64,000 nt of DNA from assembly GCA_902618025.1 (NCBI GenBank), contig CACMYY010000001.1:62001-126000 (forward strand), in the 5' to 3' direction. The notes below the pieces were generated by a model. It was not told where the DNA came from. It did no database searches and saw nothing but the letters and a program-made list of their open reading frames with translations. This DNA is from an uncultured SAR116 cluster alpha proteobacterium (lineage in GTDB: Bacteria; Pseudomonadota; Alphaproteobacteria; Puniceispirillales; Marisalimonadaceae). This document shows, piece after piece, positions 46,045 to 55,584 of the stretch. Within the stretch, counting starts at the first letter, position 1; the number at the start of each line of letters is the position of its first letter. A program made the translations under genes and the position numbers.

Positions 46045-47193
46045 ATGAATGATAGAAAAAATATTATTTTATTGGGCTCAACCGGTTCTATTGGTGAATC
46101 TTGTTTGCGTTTATTAAGAAATAATAGAGAAAAATTTAATCTTGTTGGTGTTTCTGCTCACAATAATGCTAAATTATTAAGCGAGATTGTTAATGAATTT
46201 GATGTTCCAAATGTTGTTCTATCTAATGCTAAAAATGCTAAATCTTATTATGGTAAAAATGAACTAAGCTTAGGACAATCTAGTTTAATTGAATTAGCAA
46301 AAATAGATTGTGATATTGTAATTTCTGGTATCATTGGAATTATAGGTTTGTATCCAGCATTTGCAGCAATAAGTGTTGGAAATGATTTGGCGATAGCTAA
46401 TAAAGAGACATTAGTTTCTGCAGGTAAAATTTTTTTGGAAAAAAGTGTCCAGAAAAATGCTAAAATTTTTCCAGTAGATTCTGAACATAGTGCAATTTTT
46501 CAATGCTTAGACAAAAATAACTTTTCTAAAGTTGATTTCATAACACTTACAGCTTCAGGCGGACCTTTTTTAAATACCCCATTTCAAGATTTTAAAAATA
46601 TTAGACCCAAAGATGCAATAAAACATCCAGTTTGGAAAATGGGTCAAAAAATTTCTGTAGATAGTGCAACTATGTTTAATAAAGCATTGGAAATAATTGA
46701 AGCTTCTGTACTATTTGACATAAATAGCGATAATATTGAAGTGGTAATCCATCCAGAACATATCATTCATGGATTGGTTCATTATAAAGACGGATCAATT
46801 TTAGCTAATTTAGGGTTCCCCGACATGATTACCCCTTTAAGTGTAGCACTTAATTGGCCTGAAAGATTAGATTTAAATTTAAAAAAAATGTCCTTAAGTT
46901 CTATAAGTAGTCTAACTTTTCATGAACCAGACTTTAAAAAATTTCCTGGTTTGAAGTTAGGATGGGAAGCTCTTCAAAATCCTTATTGTTCTCCAATAGT
47001 TCTTAATGCATCAAACGAAATTGCTGTTGATGCTTTTTTAACACAAAAAATCAAATTTACAGAAATTTACAATATTGTTTATGAAACATTAAATTGTTAT
47101 AATCCTTCTATTCCAAATAGTATTGAAGATGTCATAGAAATAGACAAAATTTCTAGAATAAATTCATCGGAACTTGTTAAAAGGCGTCTATAA
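46045..47193 (+). CDS. dxr: 1-deoxy-D-xylulose 5-phosphate reductoisomerase
   Basis: Dxr (IspC) catalyses the second step of the MEP isoprenoid pathway. The 382-aa protein has the NADPH-binding LLGSTGSIGESCL, ANKETLVSAGKIF, the metal-binding PVDSEHSAIFQCL and LTASGGPF, and MGQKISVDSATMFNKALEIIEA. Its place between cdsA and rseP is the standard order. Confidence 0.97.
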   Translation: MNDRKNIILLGSTGSIGESCLRLLRNNREKFNLVGVSAHNNAKLLSEIVNEFDVPNVVLSNAKNAKSYYGKNELSLGQSSLIELAKIDCDIVISGIIGIIGLYPAFAAISVGNDLAIANKETLVSAGKIFLEKSVQKNAKIFPVDSEHSAIFQCLDKNNFSKVDFITLTASGGPFLNTPFQDFKNIRPKDAIKHPVWKMGQKISVDSATMFNKALEIIEASVLFDINSDNIEVVIHPEHIIHGLVHYKDGSILANLGFPDMITPLSVALNWPERLDLNLKKMSLSSISSLTFHEPDFKKFPGLKLGWEALQNPYCSPIVLNASNEIAVDAFLTQKIKFTEIYNIVYETLNCYNPSIPNSIEDVIEIDKISRINSSELVKRRL

Positions 47194-47194
47194 A

Positions 47195-48265
47195 ATGTTT
47201 GAAAGTAGTTTTTTTACATCACTAATTGGGTTTTTTATTGTCTTAACACCATTAGTTTTCTTCCACGAACTAGGTCATTATTATGCTGCGATAAAATCTG
47301 GAGTAAAAGTAGAGTCTTTTTCTATAGGCTTTGGTCCTGAAATTTTTGGTTTTACGGATAAAAAAAATACAAGATGGAAGTTTTCGTTAATACCATTAGG
47401 TGGTTACGTCAAAATGAAAGGTGAATTAGTAAATTTTTCGAATAAAATTTTAAAAAACTCTTTTGAAAAAGATACCTTTTTACATGCAAATTTGTTTTCT
47501 AGATTTTTTATTGTATTGTCAGGCCCATTAGCCAATCTTTTATTAGGTTTACTTTTAATTACTAGTCTTTATGTTTTCCATGGAAGATATACAACACCTC
47601 CAATTATAAACGAAATAATTGATGACAAGCCAGCTATGAGAGCAGGTTTAGTGTCTGATGATAAAATAATAAGCATTAATAAAATAGAAATTAAAGATTT
47701 TATAGATATTAAAAAAATTGTTGAAAATAATCCTAATAATTCACTTTCATTTGATATTTTAAGGAATGACAATGTTATAACTGTTACAGTTATTCCCTCT
47801 AAATTTTATGATGAAAAATTAAATAAAGTAGTTGGAAGGATTGGTGTTACAGCTGTTGAACCTCAATTCAAAACTTTATCTATTTTGTCAGCTGTTAAAT
47901 TTGGATTTTTAGACTCTATTAATATTACTTTCGAGTGGCTAAAAGGTATAAAGGCTTTATTTGTTTTTGAAATTCAAAAAAAAGATGTTTTAGGTCCTAT
48001 AGGTATAGCTAAAATTTCTGGTTCAAGTTTAGATAGAGGATTTTCTTCTATAATTTTTTTGATGGCTATCTTATCTATAAACTTAGGTTTAATAAATTTA
48101 TTACCCATACCAGCTCTAGATGGTGGTTATATTTTACTATTTACGTATGAATTAATTTTCAGAAAGCCCTTATCTAGTAAAATACAATTATATTTATTAA
48201 AATTTGGATTTTTATTTATTTTATCTTTGATGATATTAGTCACAGCGTTCGATTTAGGTTTATAA
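47195..48265 (+). CDS. rseP: Site-2 metalloprotease RseP
   Basis: RseP cleaves transmembrane proteins inside the inner membrane, including anti-sigma factors and signal peptide remnants. From the ATG at 47195 (the track's TTG lies inside dxr) the 356-aa protein has the zinc motif HELGHYYAA in the first helix, the GGYVKMKGE loop, a PDZ domain (PAMRAGLVSDDKIISIN), and the third metal ligand motif NLLPIPALDGGYI. One PDZ domain is visible rather than the two of E. coli. Confidence 0.95.
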   Translation: MFESSFFTSLIGFFIVLTPLVFFHELGHYYAAIKSGVKVESFSIGFGPEIFGFTDKKNTRWKFSLIPLGGYVKMKGELVNFSNKILKNSFEKDTFLHANLFSRFFIVLSGPLANLLLGLLLITSLYVFHGRYTTPPIINEIIDDKPAMRAGLVSDDKIISINKIEIKDFIDIKKIVENNPNNSLSFDILRNDNVITVTVIPSKFYDEKLNKVVGRIGVTAVEPQFKTLSILSAVKFGFLDSINITFEWLKGIKALFVFEIQKKDVLGPIGIAKISGSSLDRGFSSIIFLMAILSINLGLINLLPIPALDGGYILLFTYELIFRKPLSSKIQLYLLKFGFLFILSLMILVTAFDLGL

Positions 48266-48309
48266 ATATAAATGCTATACATTGATGAAAAAGGATATAA
48301 AATAATATT

Positions 48310-50580
48310 ATGATTTACACCTTTAGTAAAATTTTAATATTTATTAAACTTTTAGTTATATTTTTTAATTCCTCAATATCTTTTGGAGATCAGTTAAATA
48401 TTAAAAAAATTATAATTGATGGCGAACAGAGATTATCTGAGTCATATATACTTAATTTTCTTCCTGATTATAAAAATATAAAATTAAATAGTGAAATTTT
48501 AAATAAATTCACTAAAGACTTATATAATACTGGTTTGTTTTCTAGAATTAATTTGAATATCAATGGTAATACTCTAAAAATTAATGTACAGGAACACCCA
48601 ATTATTAATGAAATTTTTTTTAGTGGTAACGATTTAATTGACAGTGAATCTCTGAGTGAAACTATCTCAATAAAAACAAGAGATGTTTTTAATGAAAATG
48701 AATTAAATGATGCAATTCAGAATGTTAAATTAGAATATCAAAAAATTGGTCGTTATCTAGCTGAAGTTACTATTAAAAAAATTGAATTAAGTGAAGGCAG
48801 AGTAAATTTAAATTTTGAAATCAAAGAGGGCCCTTTACTTGTAGTTAAAAACATTAATTTTCAAGGTAACAAAAATTTCTCTGATAGTGAATTAAAATCA
48901 AATATTTCTACTAAGGAAGATGCATGGTATAAAATTTTTGGTTCAGATAAATTTATTCCTGAACGTTTAGAGTATGATAAGGAAAAGTTAAAAGAATTTT
49001 ACAATAGAAGGGGATATATAGATTTTAATGTTATTGTTGCTAGAGGAGACTTGCTTCCTAATTTTTCAGGATTTAATTTGAATTTCATTGTAAATGAAGG
49101 TCAAAAATACACTATAAACAAAATAAATATTATCACATCTTTAATTGATAACGACAAATCTAAATTGCTTTTAGAACAATTAGATTTAGAAAAAGATGAA
49201 ATTTACGATTCTAGAGCTGTTGAGGAGACTTCAAAGTTCCTTATTAATTATTTTGAAAATGAGGGATTTAATTTTGTAAGAGTAGTTCCTTCTTTAAATA
49301 AAAATAAAAACCTTGTAGATGTGAATTTTAATATTAGAAAAGGGAAAGAGAAATATATAAATAAAATAATTATAGTTGGAAATAATAGAACTAACGATAG
49401 TGTTATTAGAAGAGAGTTGAGTTTTTTAGAAGGTGACCCTTTCAACAAATATAAACTCAATTCATCAATTAATTCTATAAAAAGATTAGGTTACTTTGAA
49501 ACAGTCGATTACAGTTTGAATGACTCAAACTTGAATAACTCCTTGGATATAACAATCAAAGTAAAAGAAATGAATACTGGTTCAGTAAGTTTTGGAATAG
49601 GATATTCATCACTTAATGATACAAATATGTCTTTTGGGCTAAATGAGAGAAACTTTCTTGGTGAGGGAAAAAAAATGCGTTTACAAGCAGATTTATCGTC
49701 AAGAAAATCTACATACAGTTTAGGAATGACAGAACCTTATTTTTTAGATAGACCTCTTTCTCTTTTTGGTAATGTTTTTGACCAAGAAAGTGAAAACGAT
49801 AAAGGAGATATAAAATCAAATAGTTCAGGATTTGATATTGGATTTGGATTTAAATCAAATGAGATTTCACAAAAAATAACATATCGATTGATTAGGTCTG
49901 AAACTACTACATCTAGTACTTCAACGGCTGCTTCCGTAACTGGAGAAGAAGGAGTGGAGATTATAACTTCTTCAGTTTCTCTAGGTCTTTCAGAAGATAC
50001 GAGAGATAGCTATTTTAACCCTACTTCTGGTTACAAATGGAGTTTTCAAAATACAATTGCAGGAATTGGAGGTGACTCCAATTTTTTTAAATCTCTATTC
50101 AATTATAAATCATATTATCCAATAGAATACGGAGATTATATTTTTGGTCTTAAATCAGGTGCTGGTCTTGTTACCTCATTTGACGATAAAATTACGTCAT
50201 CAAATCGTTTTTTCTTGGGTGGAAAAACCTTAAGAGGTTTTGATAGTGATGGTGTAGGGCCACGTGACACGGGTAATAATCAAGCTATAGGTGGAAATAA
50301 TTTTTACAATTTATCGTTGGAGATGAAATCTGATAAACTAATGCCTGAAGATACTGGATTAAAATGGTTTATTTTCTCTGATATTGGTTCAATATGGGGA
50401 ACAGATTACGAAACAGGTGTAAAAGGATACGACGATAAGGCTCCTAGAATAACGAATGGTTTTGGATTGTCAATGACCACACCAGTTGGACCATTGGAAA
50501 TGGTCTGGGGATTTCCAGTTAAGAGTAAGAATTATGATATTGAAGAAAATTTTCAATTTTCTATAGGTACAAGTTTTTAA
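48310..50580 (+). CDS. bamA: Outer membrane protein assembly factor BamA
   Basis: BamA inserts beta-barrel proteins into the outer membrane. The 756-aa protein begins with a signal peptide (cleavage near SFGDQ), then five POTRA repeats to about residue 420, then a 16-strand barrel with the conserved RFFLGGKTLRGFDSDGVGPRD (lid-loop motif VRGF/Y type) and a C-terminal phenylalanine (FSIGTSF). It sits between rseP and skp, as in most proteobacteria. Confidence 0.96.
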   Translation: MIYTFSKILIFIKLLVIFFNSSISFGDQLNIKKIIIDGEQRLSESYILNFLPDYKNIKLNSEILNKFTKDLYNTGLFSRINLNINGNTLKINVQEHPIINEIFFSGNDLIDSESLSETISIKTRDVFNENELNDAIQNVKLEYQKIGRYLAEVTIKKIELSEGRVNLNFEIKEGPLLVVKNINFQGNKNFSDSELKSNISTKEDAWYKIFGSDKFIPERLEYDKEKLKEFYNRRGYIDFNVIVARGDLLPNFSGFNLNFIVNEGQKYTINKINIITSLIDNDKSKLLLEQLDLEKDEIYDSRAVEETSKFLINYFENEGFNFVRVVPSLNKNKNLVDVNFNIRKGKEKYINKIIIVGNNRTNDSVIRRELSFLEGDPFNKYKLNSSINSIKRLGYFETVDYSLNDSNLNNSLDITIKVKEMNTGSVSFGIGYSSLNDTNMSFGLNERNFLGEGKKMRLQADLSSRKSTYSLGMTEPYFLDRPLSLFGNVFDQESENDKGDIKSNSSGFDIGFGFKSNEISQKITYRLIRSETTTSSTSTAASVTGEEGVEIITSSVSLGLSEDTRDSYFNPTSGYKWSFQNTIAGIGGDSNFFKSLFNYKSYYPIEYGDYIFGLKSGAGLVTSFDDKITSSNRFFLGGKTLRGFDSDGVGPRDTGNNQAIGGNNFYNLSLEMKSDKLMPEDTGLKWFIFSDIGSIWGTDYETGVKGYDDKAPRITNGFGLSMTTPVGPLEMVWGFPVKSKNYDIEENFQFSIGTSF

Positions 50581-50601
50581 TTTATTTGTGTTGAACTTAA
50601 A

Positions 50602-51210
50602 ATGTTTTTTACAAATTTTATATTTTTTTCCAGCCTGATTAGTGTTAGTAATTATAATTTTAACAAGTATGTCAGTTATGATAGCCCATTAATCAAAGTT
50701 AAAAATAATATCAAAACACCTTCAAATTTTGAGATAAATAAAATCGGAATAATAGATTTTAGATTTATATTAAAGAAATCAAACGCTATGAAAATATTAG
50801 GAAATAAATTTTTAACTTTAGAAAAAGAAATTAATAAAAAAATAAAACAAAAACAAATATATTTCAAAAAGAAAGAGGATATTCTGAAAAAAAGTAAAGC
50901 CGATCTCTCTGAAGCAGAATATAAAAAAAGAATAAAATTATTTAAAGCTGAGGTGTTTGAAATTCAGAATAAATATAAAGAAGAAAGAAGTTTACTTAAC
51001 AAATCTTTTCAAAAGATACAAAAAGATGTAAAGGATTTGTTGGCACAGGTTATAAAGGACGTTTCAATTAAAAAAAAAATAAACATTGTATTGCTTAAAG
51101 AAAATGTTTTTTTATTTAATGATAAAAATATTGATTTTACTAACGAAGTTCTTGAATTATTTAACGAAAGGACAAAATCAATGAAAATTATTATTACGCC
51201 CACTAATTAG
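50602..51210 (+). CDS. OmpH/Skp-family periplasmic chaperone
   Basis: The 202-aa protein has a weak signal-like start (FFTNFIFFSSLISVSNY), then the Skp-type strand KIGIIDFRFILKKS and a long charged coiled coil (about residues 70-150, rich in K and E), ending with IVLLKENVFLFNDKNIDFTNEVLELF. Position between bamA and lpxD is where skp normally is. It would escort unfolded outer-membrane proteins to BamA. The signal peptide is unusual, so the start may not be exact. Confidence 0.85.
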   Translation: MFFTNFIFFSSLISVSNYNFNKYVSYDSPLIKVKNNIKTPSNFEINKIGIIDFRFILKKSNAMKILGNKFLTLEKEINKKIKQKQIYFKKKEDILKKSKADLSEAEYKKRIKLFKAEVFEIQNKYKEERSLLNKSFQKIQKDVKDLLAQVIKDVSIKKKINIVLLKENVFLFNDKNIDFTNEVLELFNERTKSMKIIITPTN

Positions 51211-51223
51211 CATAGTTGTTATA

Positions 51224-52276
51224 ATGAATAAACATTTTTTTAAAATAAATCACAGAATAAAATTACTAGATATTTTAAATTTTTTAGAAATATCACAGGA
51301 TTATTTTTTTTCTCAACAAAGTAATACAAGGTTTTCTCTTGAAAGTATATACGTTCAAGACTTTGTTTCGTTTGAAAATTTAAAAAAAAATAAATTATCT
51401 TTTTTTACAAATACAAAAAAAAACATTCAAAATATCACCTCTGGAATATGTATTGTTGAAAAAAAAAATTTTAAATTTTTACATGAAAATATAATAAAAA
51501 TTCCATTTAAAAATCCTAAAGAAGGTTTTTCAAAGTTACTAAAGCAATATTTTGACGCCTATCCCCAAAATTTTGGAAATCAAAAAATAGATTCTACAGC
51601 TATTATTCATAAATCTGCAAAAATTGGTAGAAATGTCTTTATTGGTGCTTATTCTATTATTAATGAAGGTGTAATAATCGAAGATAATGCATATATATCT
51701 GAACGAGTTACTATTTTTTCAAATTGTAAAATAGGCAAACAATGTTTCATTGGTGTTGGTGTGGTTATAGAATGTACAATTTTGAAAAAGATGGTTACTA
51801 TAGCTCATAATTCTGTATTAGGTAAAACAGGTTTTGGCTTCATCCCAAATAAGAGTAAAACTAGTCTAACTCCACATGTTGGTGGGCTTATAATTGACGA
51901 AGGTACTTTTATTGGATCATGTTGTACCATTGATAGAGGATTAATTGACAATACTTCAATCGGAAAATATGTTATGATAGATAATCATGTCCACATTGGA
52001 CATAACTGCATTGTTGATGATTTTTGTATTTTAGCTGGTAAAGTAGGATTATCTGGTTCCGTTTTTTTAGAAAAAAATGTTGTTCTGGGTGGAGATGTAA
52101 GTGTGAAAGACAACATTAGGATTGGGCAAGATACAGTAATTGCTGGAGCTTCTAAAGTTTTTAATAACTTTCCCAAAGGTAGCAGAATAGGAGGAAGTCC
52201 AGCGATTGATATTAATTCTTGGAAAAGAATCATTGCGTCTCAAAGATTAAATTATATTAAAAGAAAGAATAAATGA
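51224..52276 (+). CDS. lpxD: UDP-3-O-acylglucosamine N-acyltransferase LpxD
   Basis: LpxD adds the second fatty acid in lipid A synthesis. The 350-aa protein has an N-terminal uridine-binding domain (FSLESIYVQDF and KLSFFTNTKK) and a left-handed beta-helix with many hexapeptide repeats (IGRNVFIGAYSIINEGVIIEDN). The acyl-transfer histidine is in IDNHVHIGHNCIV. The order lpxD-fabZ-lpxA-lpxI-lpxB is typical. Confidence 0.95.
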   Translation: MNKHFFKINHRIKLLDILNFLEISQDYFFSQQSNTRFSLESIYVQDFVSFENLKKNKLSFFTNTKKNIQNITSGICIVEKKNFKFLHENIIKIPFKNPKEGFSKLLKQYFDAYPQNFGNQKIDSTAIIHKSAKIGRNVFIGAYSIINEGVIIEDNAYISERVTIFSNCKIGKQCFIGVGVVIECTILKKMVTIAHNSVLGKTGFGFIPNKSKTSLTPHVGGLIIDEGTFIGSCCTIDRGLIDNTSIGKYVMIDNHVHIGHNCIVDDFCILAGKVGLSGSVFLEKNVVLGGDVSVKDNIRIGQDTVIAGASKVFNNFPKGSRIGGSPAIDINSWKRIIASQRLNYIKRKNK

Positions 52277-52277
52277 C

Positions 52278-52757
52278 ATGGTTCTTAGAGATGATAAGGG
52301 AGAAATATTAACACTTTTACATAATGATATAATTAAATTAATACCACACAGACACCCTTTTTTATTAATAGATAAAGTAACTGACATTATTATTAATCAA
52401 TCTATCACAGGTATTAAAGCTGTGACATATAATGAACCTTATTTTTTAGGACATTTTCCTGAACACCCTGTTATGCCTGGAGTATTAATTTTAGAATCTA
52501 TGGCTCAAACTGCGGCATGTTTAGTGTCTTATGAAGACTTTTCTTTATCTTTAAATAATCTTGTTTTTTTTACAGGTATAGAAAAAGCAAAATTTAGAAA
52601 ACCTGTTACGCCTGGACATGAATTATTTTTAAGAATCAACCTTATTTCACGCAAACGTACTTTATATAAATTTAATGGTGAAGCCTTTGTCCAAAATCAA
52701 CTAGTAGCTTCTTCTGATTTTTCTGCAATGCTTGTTAATCAGGAAAAAGCAAAATGA
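52278..52757 (+). CDS. fabZ: 3-hydroxyacyl-ACP dehydratase FabZ
   Basis: FabZ dehydrates 3-hydroxyacyl-ACP in fatty acid synthesis, competing with LpxA and LpxD for the same pool. The 159-aa hotdog-fold protein has LIPHRHPFLLIDKV, the catalytic-histidine motif FLGHFPEHPVMPGVLILESMAQ with its glutamate, and KAKFRKPVTPGHEL-like KFRKPVTPG. It overlaps lpxA by 4 nt. Confidence 0.96.
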   Translation: MVLRDDKGEILTLLHNDIIKLIPHRHPFLLIDKVTDIIINQSITGIKAVTYNEPYFLGHFPEHPVMPGVLILESMAQTAACLVSYEDFSLSLNNLVFFTGIEKAKFRKPVTPGHELFLRINLISRKRTLYKFNGEAFVQNQLVASSDFSAMLVNQEKAK

Positions 52758-53557
52758 GTTATAATATACATCCAACATCAATAATTCATAAAGGGTCTGA
52801 AATTGGAGATAATGTTACTGTTGGAGCTTTTTCCATTATTGGTCCAAATGTAAAAATAGGAAAAAATTCTATAATCCATTCTCACGTATTGATAGATGGA
52901 CACACTACGATTGGCTTAAACAATGAATTTTTTTCATTTTCGGTTATAGGATCCAATCCTCAGCATTTAAAATATGATGGTGAAATGACTCAACTTATCG
53001 TTGGTAATAATAATGTATTCAGAGAACATGTAACAGTTCATCCTGGGACAAATTTGGGAACAAAAAAAACAATTATTGGTAACAATGGATTTTTTATGGT
53101 TGGTTCACATGTTGCTCATGATTGCTTGGTAGGAAATAACGTTGTTTTTGTAAATAATGCTGTAATAGGAGGGCATGTAGAGATATCTGATTATGTTTAT
53201 CTAGGTGGTCAAAGTGCTGTACACCAATATTGTAGAATTGGAAAGCATGCTATTATTGGAGCAGGCACTACTATTGATGGTGATGTAATTCCATTTACAT
53301 CAGTTATTGGAAGTAGGGGGTATCTTAGTGGTTTGAATTTAGTTGGTCTAAAAAGAAGATCATTTAAAAAAGAACAAATTAAGACCTTAAGAAATGTTTA
53401 TAGACTTTTATTTGCTCCAGAAGGTACTTTTAACGAAAGATTGACAGAAGTTAGAGAGACATATAAGGAGAATGAACTAGTAAAGGAAATATTGTTTTTT
53501 CTTAAAGAAAACCTCAACCGACCACTAGTGCATCCTAAAATGGATAAACACTTATGA
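52754..53557 (+). CDS. lpxA: UDP-N-acetylglucosamine acyltransferase LpxA
   Basis: LpxA catalyses the first step of lipid A synthesis. The 267-aa protein is a left-handed beta-helix (IHPTSIIHKGSEIGDNVTVG) with the catalytic histidine in NGFFMVGSHVAHDC and the C-terminal helical part GLNLVGLKRRSFKKEQI. It overlaps fabZ at the start and lpxI at the end, each by 4 nt. Confidence 0.96.
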   Translation: MSYNIHPTSIIHKGSEIGDNVTVGAFSIIGPNVKIGKNSIIHSHVLIDGHTTIGLNNEFFSFSVIGSNPQHLKYDGEMTQLIVGNNNVFREHVTVHPGTNLGTKKTIIGNNGFFMVGSHVAHDCLVGNNVVFVNNAVIGGHVEISDYVYLGGQSAVHQYCRIGKHAIIGAGTTIDGDVIPFTSVIGSRGYLSGLNLVGLKRRSFKKEQIKTLRNVYRLLFAPEGTFNERLTEVRETYKENELVKEILFFLKENLNRPLVHPKMDKHL

Positions 53558-54363
53558 AAATAGCTATAATAGCTGGTAGTGGAGATTTTCCTAAACAAAT
53601 TGCAAAAGAAAATCCAGATGCTTTTGTTTTGTGTATTGAAGATCATTCATCTACAAGTACATTTAAAAATAAGTCTGAAATTATTTCTTTAAATGATCCA
53701 TTAAATTGGATTTCAGTATTGAAGAAAAATAAAATTACCCATTTGGTAATGGCAGGTAAGATAAATAGAATTTCAAATGAAAAATTTCATGATAATGAAT
53801 TATCTCATGACCTAATTAAAAAAACATTTTCTTTAGGTGATAATTCGGCCTTAAATCTTATTCAAGATTTTTTTAATGAACATGGTTTTGAAATTATACC
53901 AGTTAGATCTATACTTAAGGATTGTTTTTTTACAAAAGGTTTTTACAAAGAAGAGTTTTTTTCAAAAAAATTAAAAGATTTTGTACTTCAAAATGCTAAA
54001 TTTGGTACTAAATTCCTTGATAAAATGTCTGAATTTGACGCTGGTCAATCTGTAGTTGTGAGTAACACAATAGTATATGCTATTGAGGCTTTAGAAGGTA
54101 CTGATGAAATGTTAATAAGAGCAGGAGAATTATATAATAATTACTTCCAAAACAGTATTTTTGGGCCAGTTTTAATTAAAATTCCTAAATTAAAACAAAA
54201 TTTTAATATGGATTTACCAGTTATAGGTTTAGAAACAATAAAAAAATGTAATGAATTAGGTTTTAGTTCAATCGTTTTATCCTCAAAGGGTACTTTGATT
54301 ACAGAAATTGACATTGTTAAAAATTATTTAAAAAAAAATAAGTTTTGCATTTTTGCAATTTAA
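53554..54363 (+). CDS. lpxI: UDP-2,3-diacylglucosamine pyrophosphatase LpxI
   Basis: LpxI (formerly DUF1009) hydrolyses UDP-diacylglucosamine to lipid X in alphaproteobacteria in place of LpxH. The 269-aa protein begins MKIAIIAGSGDFPKQIA and has MAGKINR, FDAGQSVVVSNTIVYAIEALEGTDEML and GPVLIKIPKLKQNFNMDLPVIGLET. It fits exactly between lpxA and lpxB. Confidence 0.95.
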   Translation: MKIAIIAGSGDFPKQIAKENPDAFVLCIEDHSSTSTFKNKSEIISLNDPLNWISVLKKNKITHLVMAGKINRISNEKFHDNELSHDLIKKTFSLGDNSALNLIQDFFNEHGFEIIPVRSILKDCFFTKGFYKEEFFSKKLKDFVLQNAKFGTKFLDKMSEFDAGQSVVVSNTIVYAIEALEGTDEMLIRAGELYNNYFQNSIFGPVLIKIPKLKQNFNMDLPVIGLETIKKCNELGFSSIVLSSKGTLITEIDIVKNYLKKNKFCIFAI

Positions 54364-54387
54364 AATTTTAATTTTGATCATAAAATT

Positions 54388-55584
54388 ATGAAATTAAACA
54401 ACAATAATAAAATTTTTATTTTAGCAGGAGAAACCTCAGGAGATTATATTGGTACCTGTATTATGAGAGGTATTAAACAAAATAATAATAACATCAAATT
54501 TTTAGGAGTTGGTGGAAGTTTAATGGAAAATGAGGGTTTAAACTCTCTATATAATATAAAAGAATTTAATGTAATAGGTTTTTTAAATACAGTTGTAAAA
54601 CTAAAAAAACTAAGAAATTATGTTAATGAAATTGTAAAATTTATTATCAAAGAAGAACCAAAAATTGTTATCACAATTGATACTAAGGGTTTTTCTCTTG
54701 CGTTAGCAAAATCTTTGAAAATTGCTTTTAAAAATTCTAATTACAAATGTCCTTTAATCCATTTTGTACCTCCAACAATATGGGCTTATGGAAAATCAAG
54801 ATTAAAAAAATGGAAAAATATACATGATGAACTAATTTGTCTTTATAAAATTGAAGAAGACATTTTCAAAAAATATAATACTAAGTGTGTTTATTTAGGT
54901 AACCCAATCATAGAAAAATTTTTAGATCTTGAAGTGTCTAAAAAAATTAAAAAATATTATATTAGTCGTTCAAAAAAAAATAATATTCTATTATTACCAG
55001 GAAGCAGAAGTAGTGAAATAAAATATGTTCTTCCTGAATTTATTAAATTAATAAAAAATACAAATAATAAATTTAAAAATATTAATTGGATTATACCAAC
55101 AACAAAATCACAATACTCAAATGTTTTATCAAAAGTAAATGAAATAAAATCTTACCCTATAGAAGTAATTATTTTAGAAGATAATTATGAAATACTTAAG
55201 CATGCAAACTTTGCGATTGCATGTAGTGGAACTGTTACCCTAGAATTAGTATTGTTCAAAATCCCTACTGTTGCCGTCTATAAAACAGATTTTGTCAGCG
55301 CTCTTATAGGAAGAATGTTAGTAAATTTCAAAAATGTAATTTTACCAAATTTTTTATTAAAAGAAAATGTTGTGCCATTTCTTTTTCAAGAAAAATGTAA
55401 TTATATTCAAATGCAAAAAGTATTAATTAATTTCATGAATAATATTGAGATACAAAATAAACTATATGAGAATTATTCAAAAAATATACTTAAAGACATG
55501 GGGTACTTAAATAGTAAATCGAAAAATTTTACAATCAACTCTGGTAAAATGGTAATCAATCTAATTAATAATTATAAAAGATAA
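54388..55584 (+). CDS. lpxB: Lipid-A-disaccharide synthase LpxB
   Basis: LpxB joins lipid X with UDP-diacylglucosamine to form the lipid A disaccharide. The 398-aa GT19 glycosyltransferase has ILAGETSGDYIGT, VITIDTKGFSLALAK, HFVPPTIWAYGKSR and LLPGSRSSEIKYVLP. The stop touches the convergent gltA stop with no base between. LpxK and later steps are not in the window. Confidence 0.95.
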   Translation: MKLNNNNKIFILAGETSGDYIGTCIMRGIKQNNNNIKFLGVGGSLMENEGLNSLYNIKEFNVIGFLNTVVKLKKLRNYVNEIVKFIIKEEPKIVITIDTKGFSLALAKSLKIAFKNSNYKCPLIHFVPPTIWAYGKSRLKKWKNIHDELICLYKIEEDIFKKYNTKCVYLGNPIIEKFLDLEVSKKIKKYYISRSKKNNILLLPGSRSSEIKYVLPEFIKLIKNTNNKFKNINWIIPTTKSQYSNVLSKVNEIKSYPIEVIILEDNYEILKHANFAIACSGTVTLELVLFKIPTVAVYKTDFVSALIGRMLVNFKNVILPNFLLKENVVPFLFQEKCNYIQMQKVLINFMNNIEIQNKLYENYSKNILKDMGYLNSKSKNFTINSGKMVINLINNYKR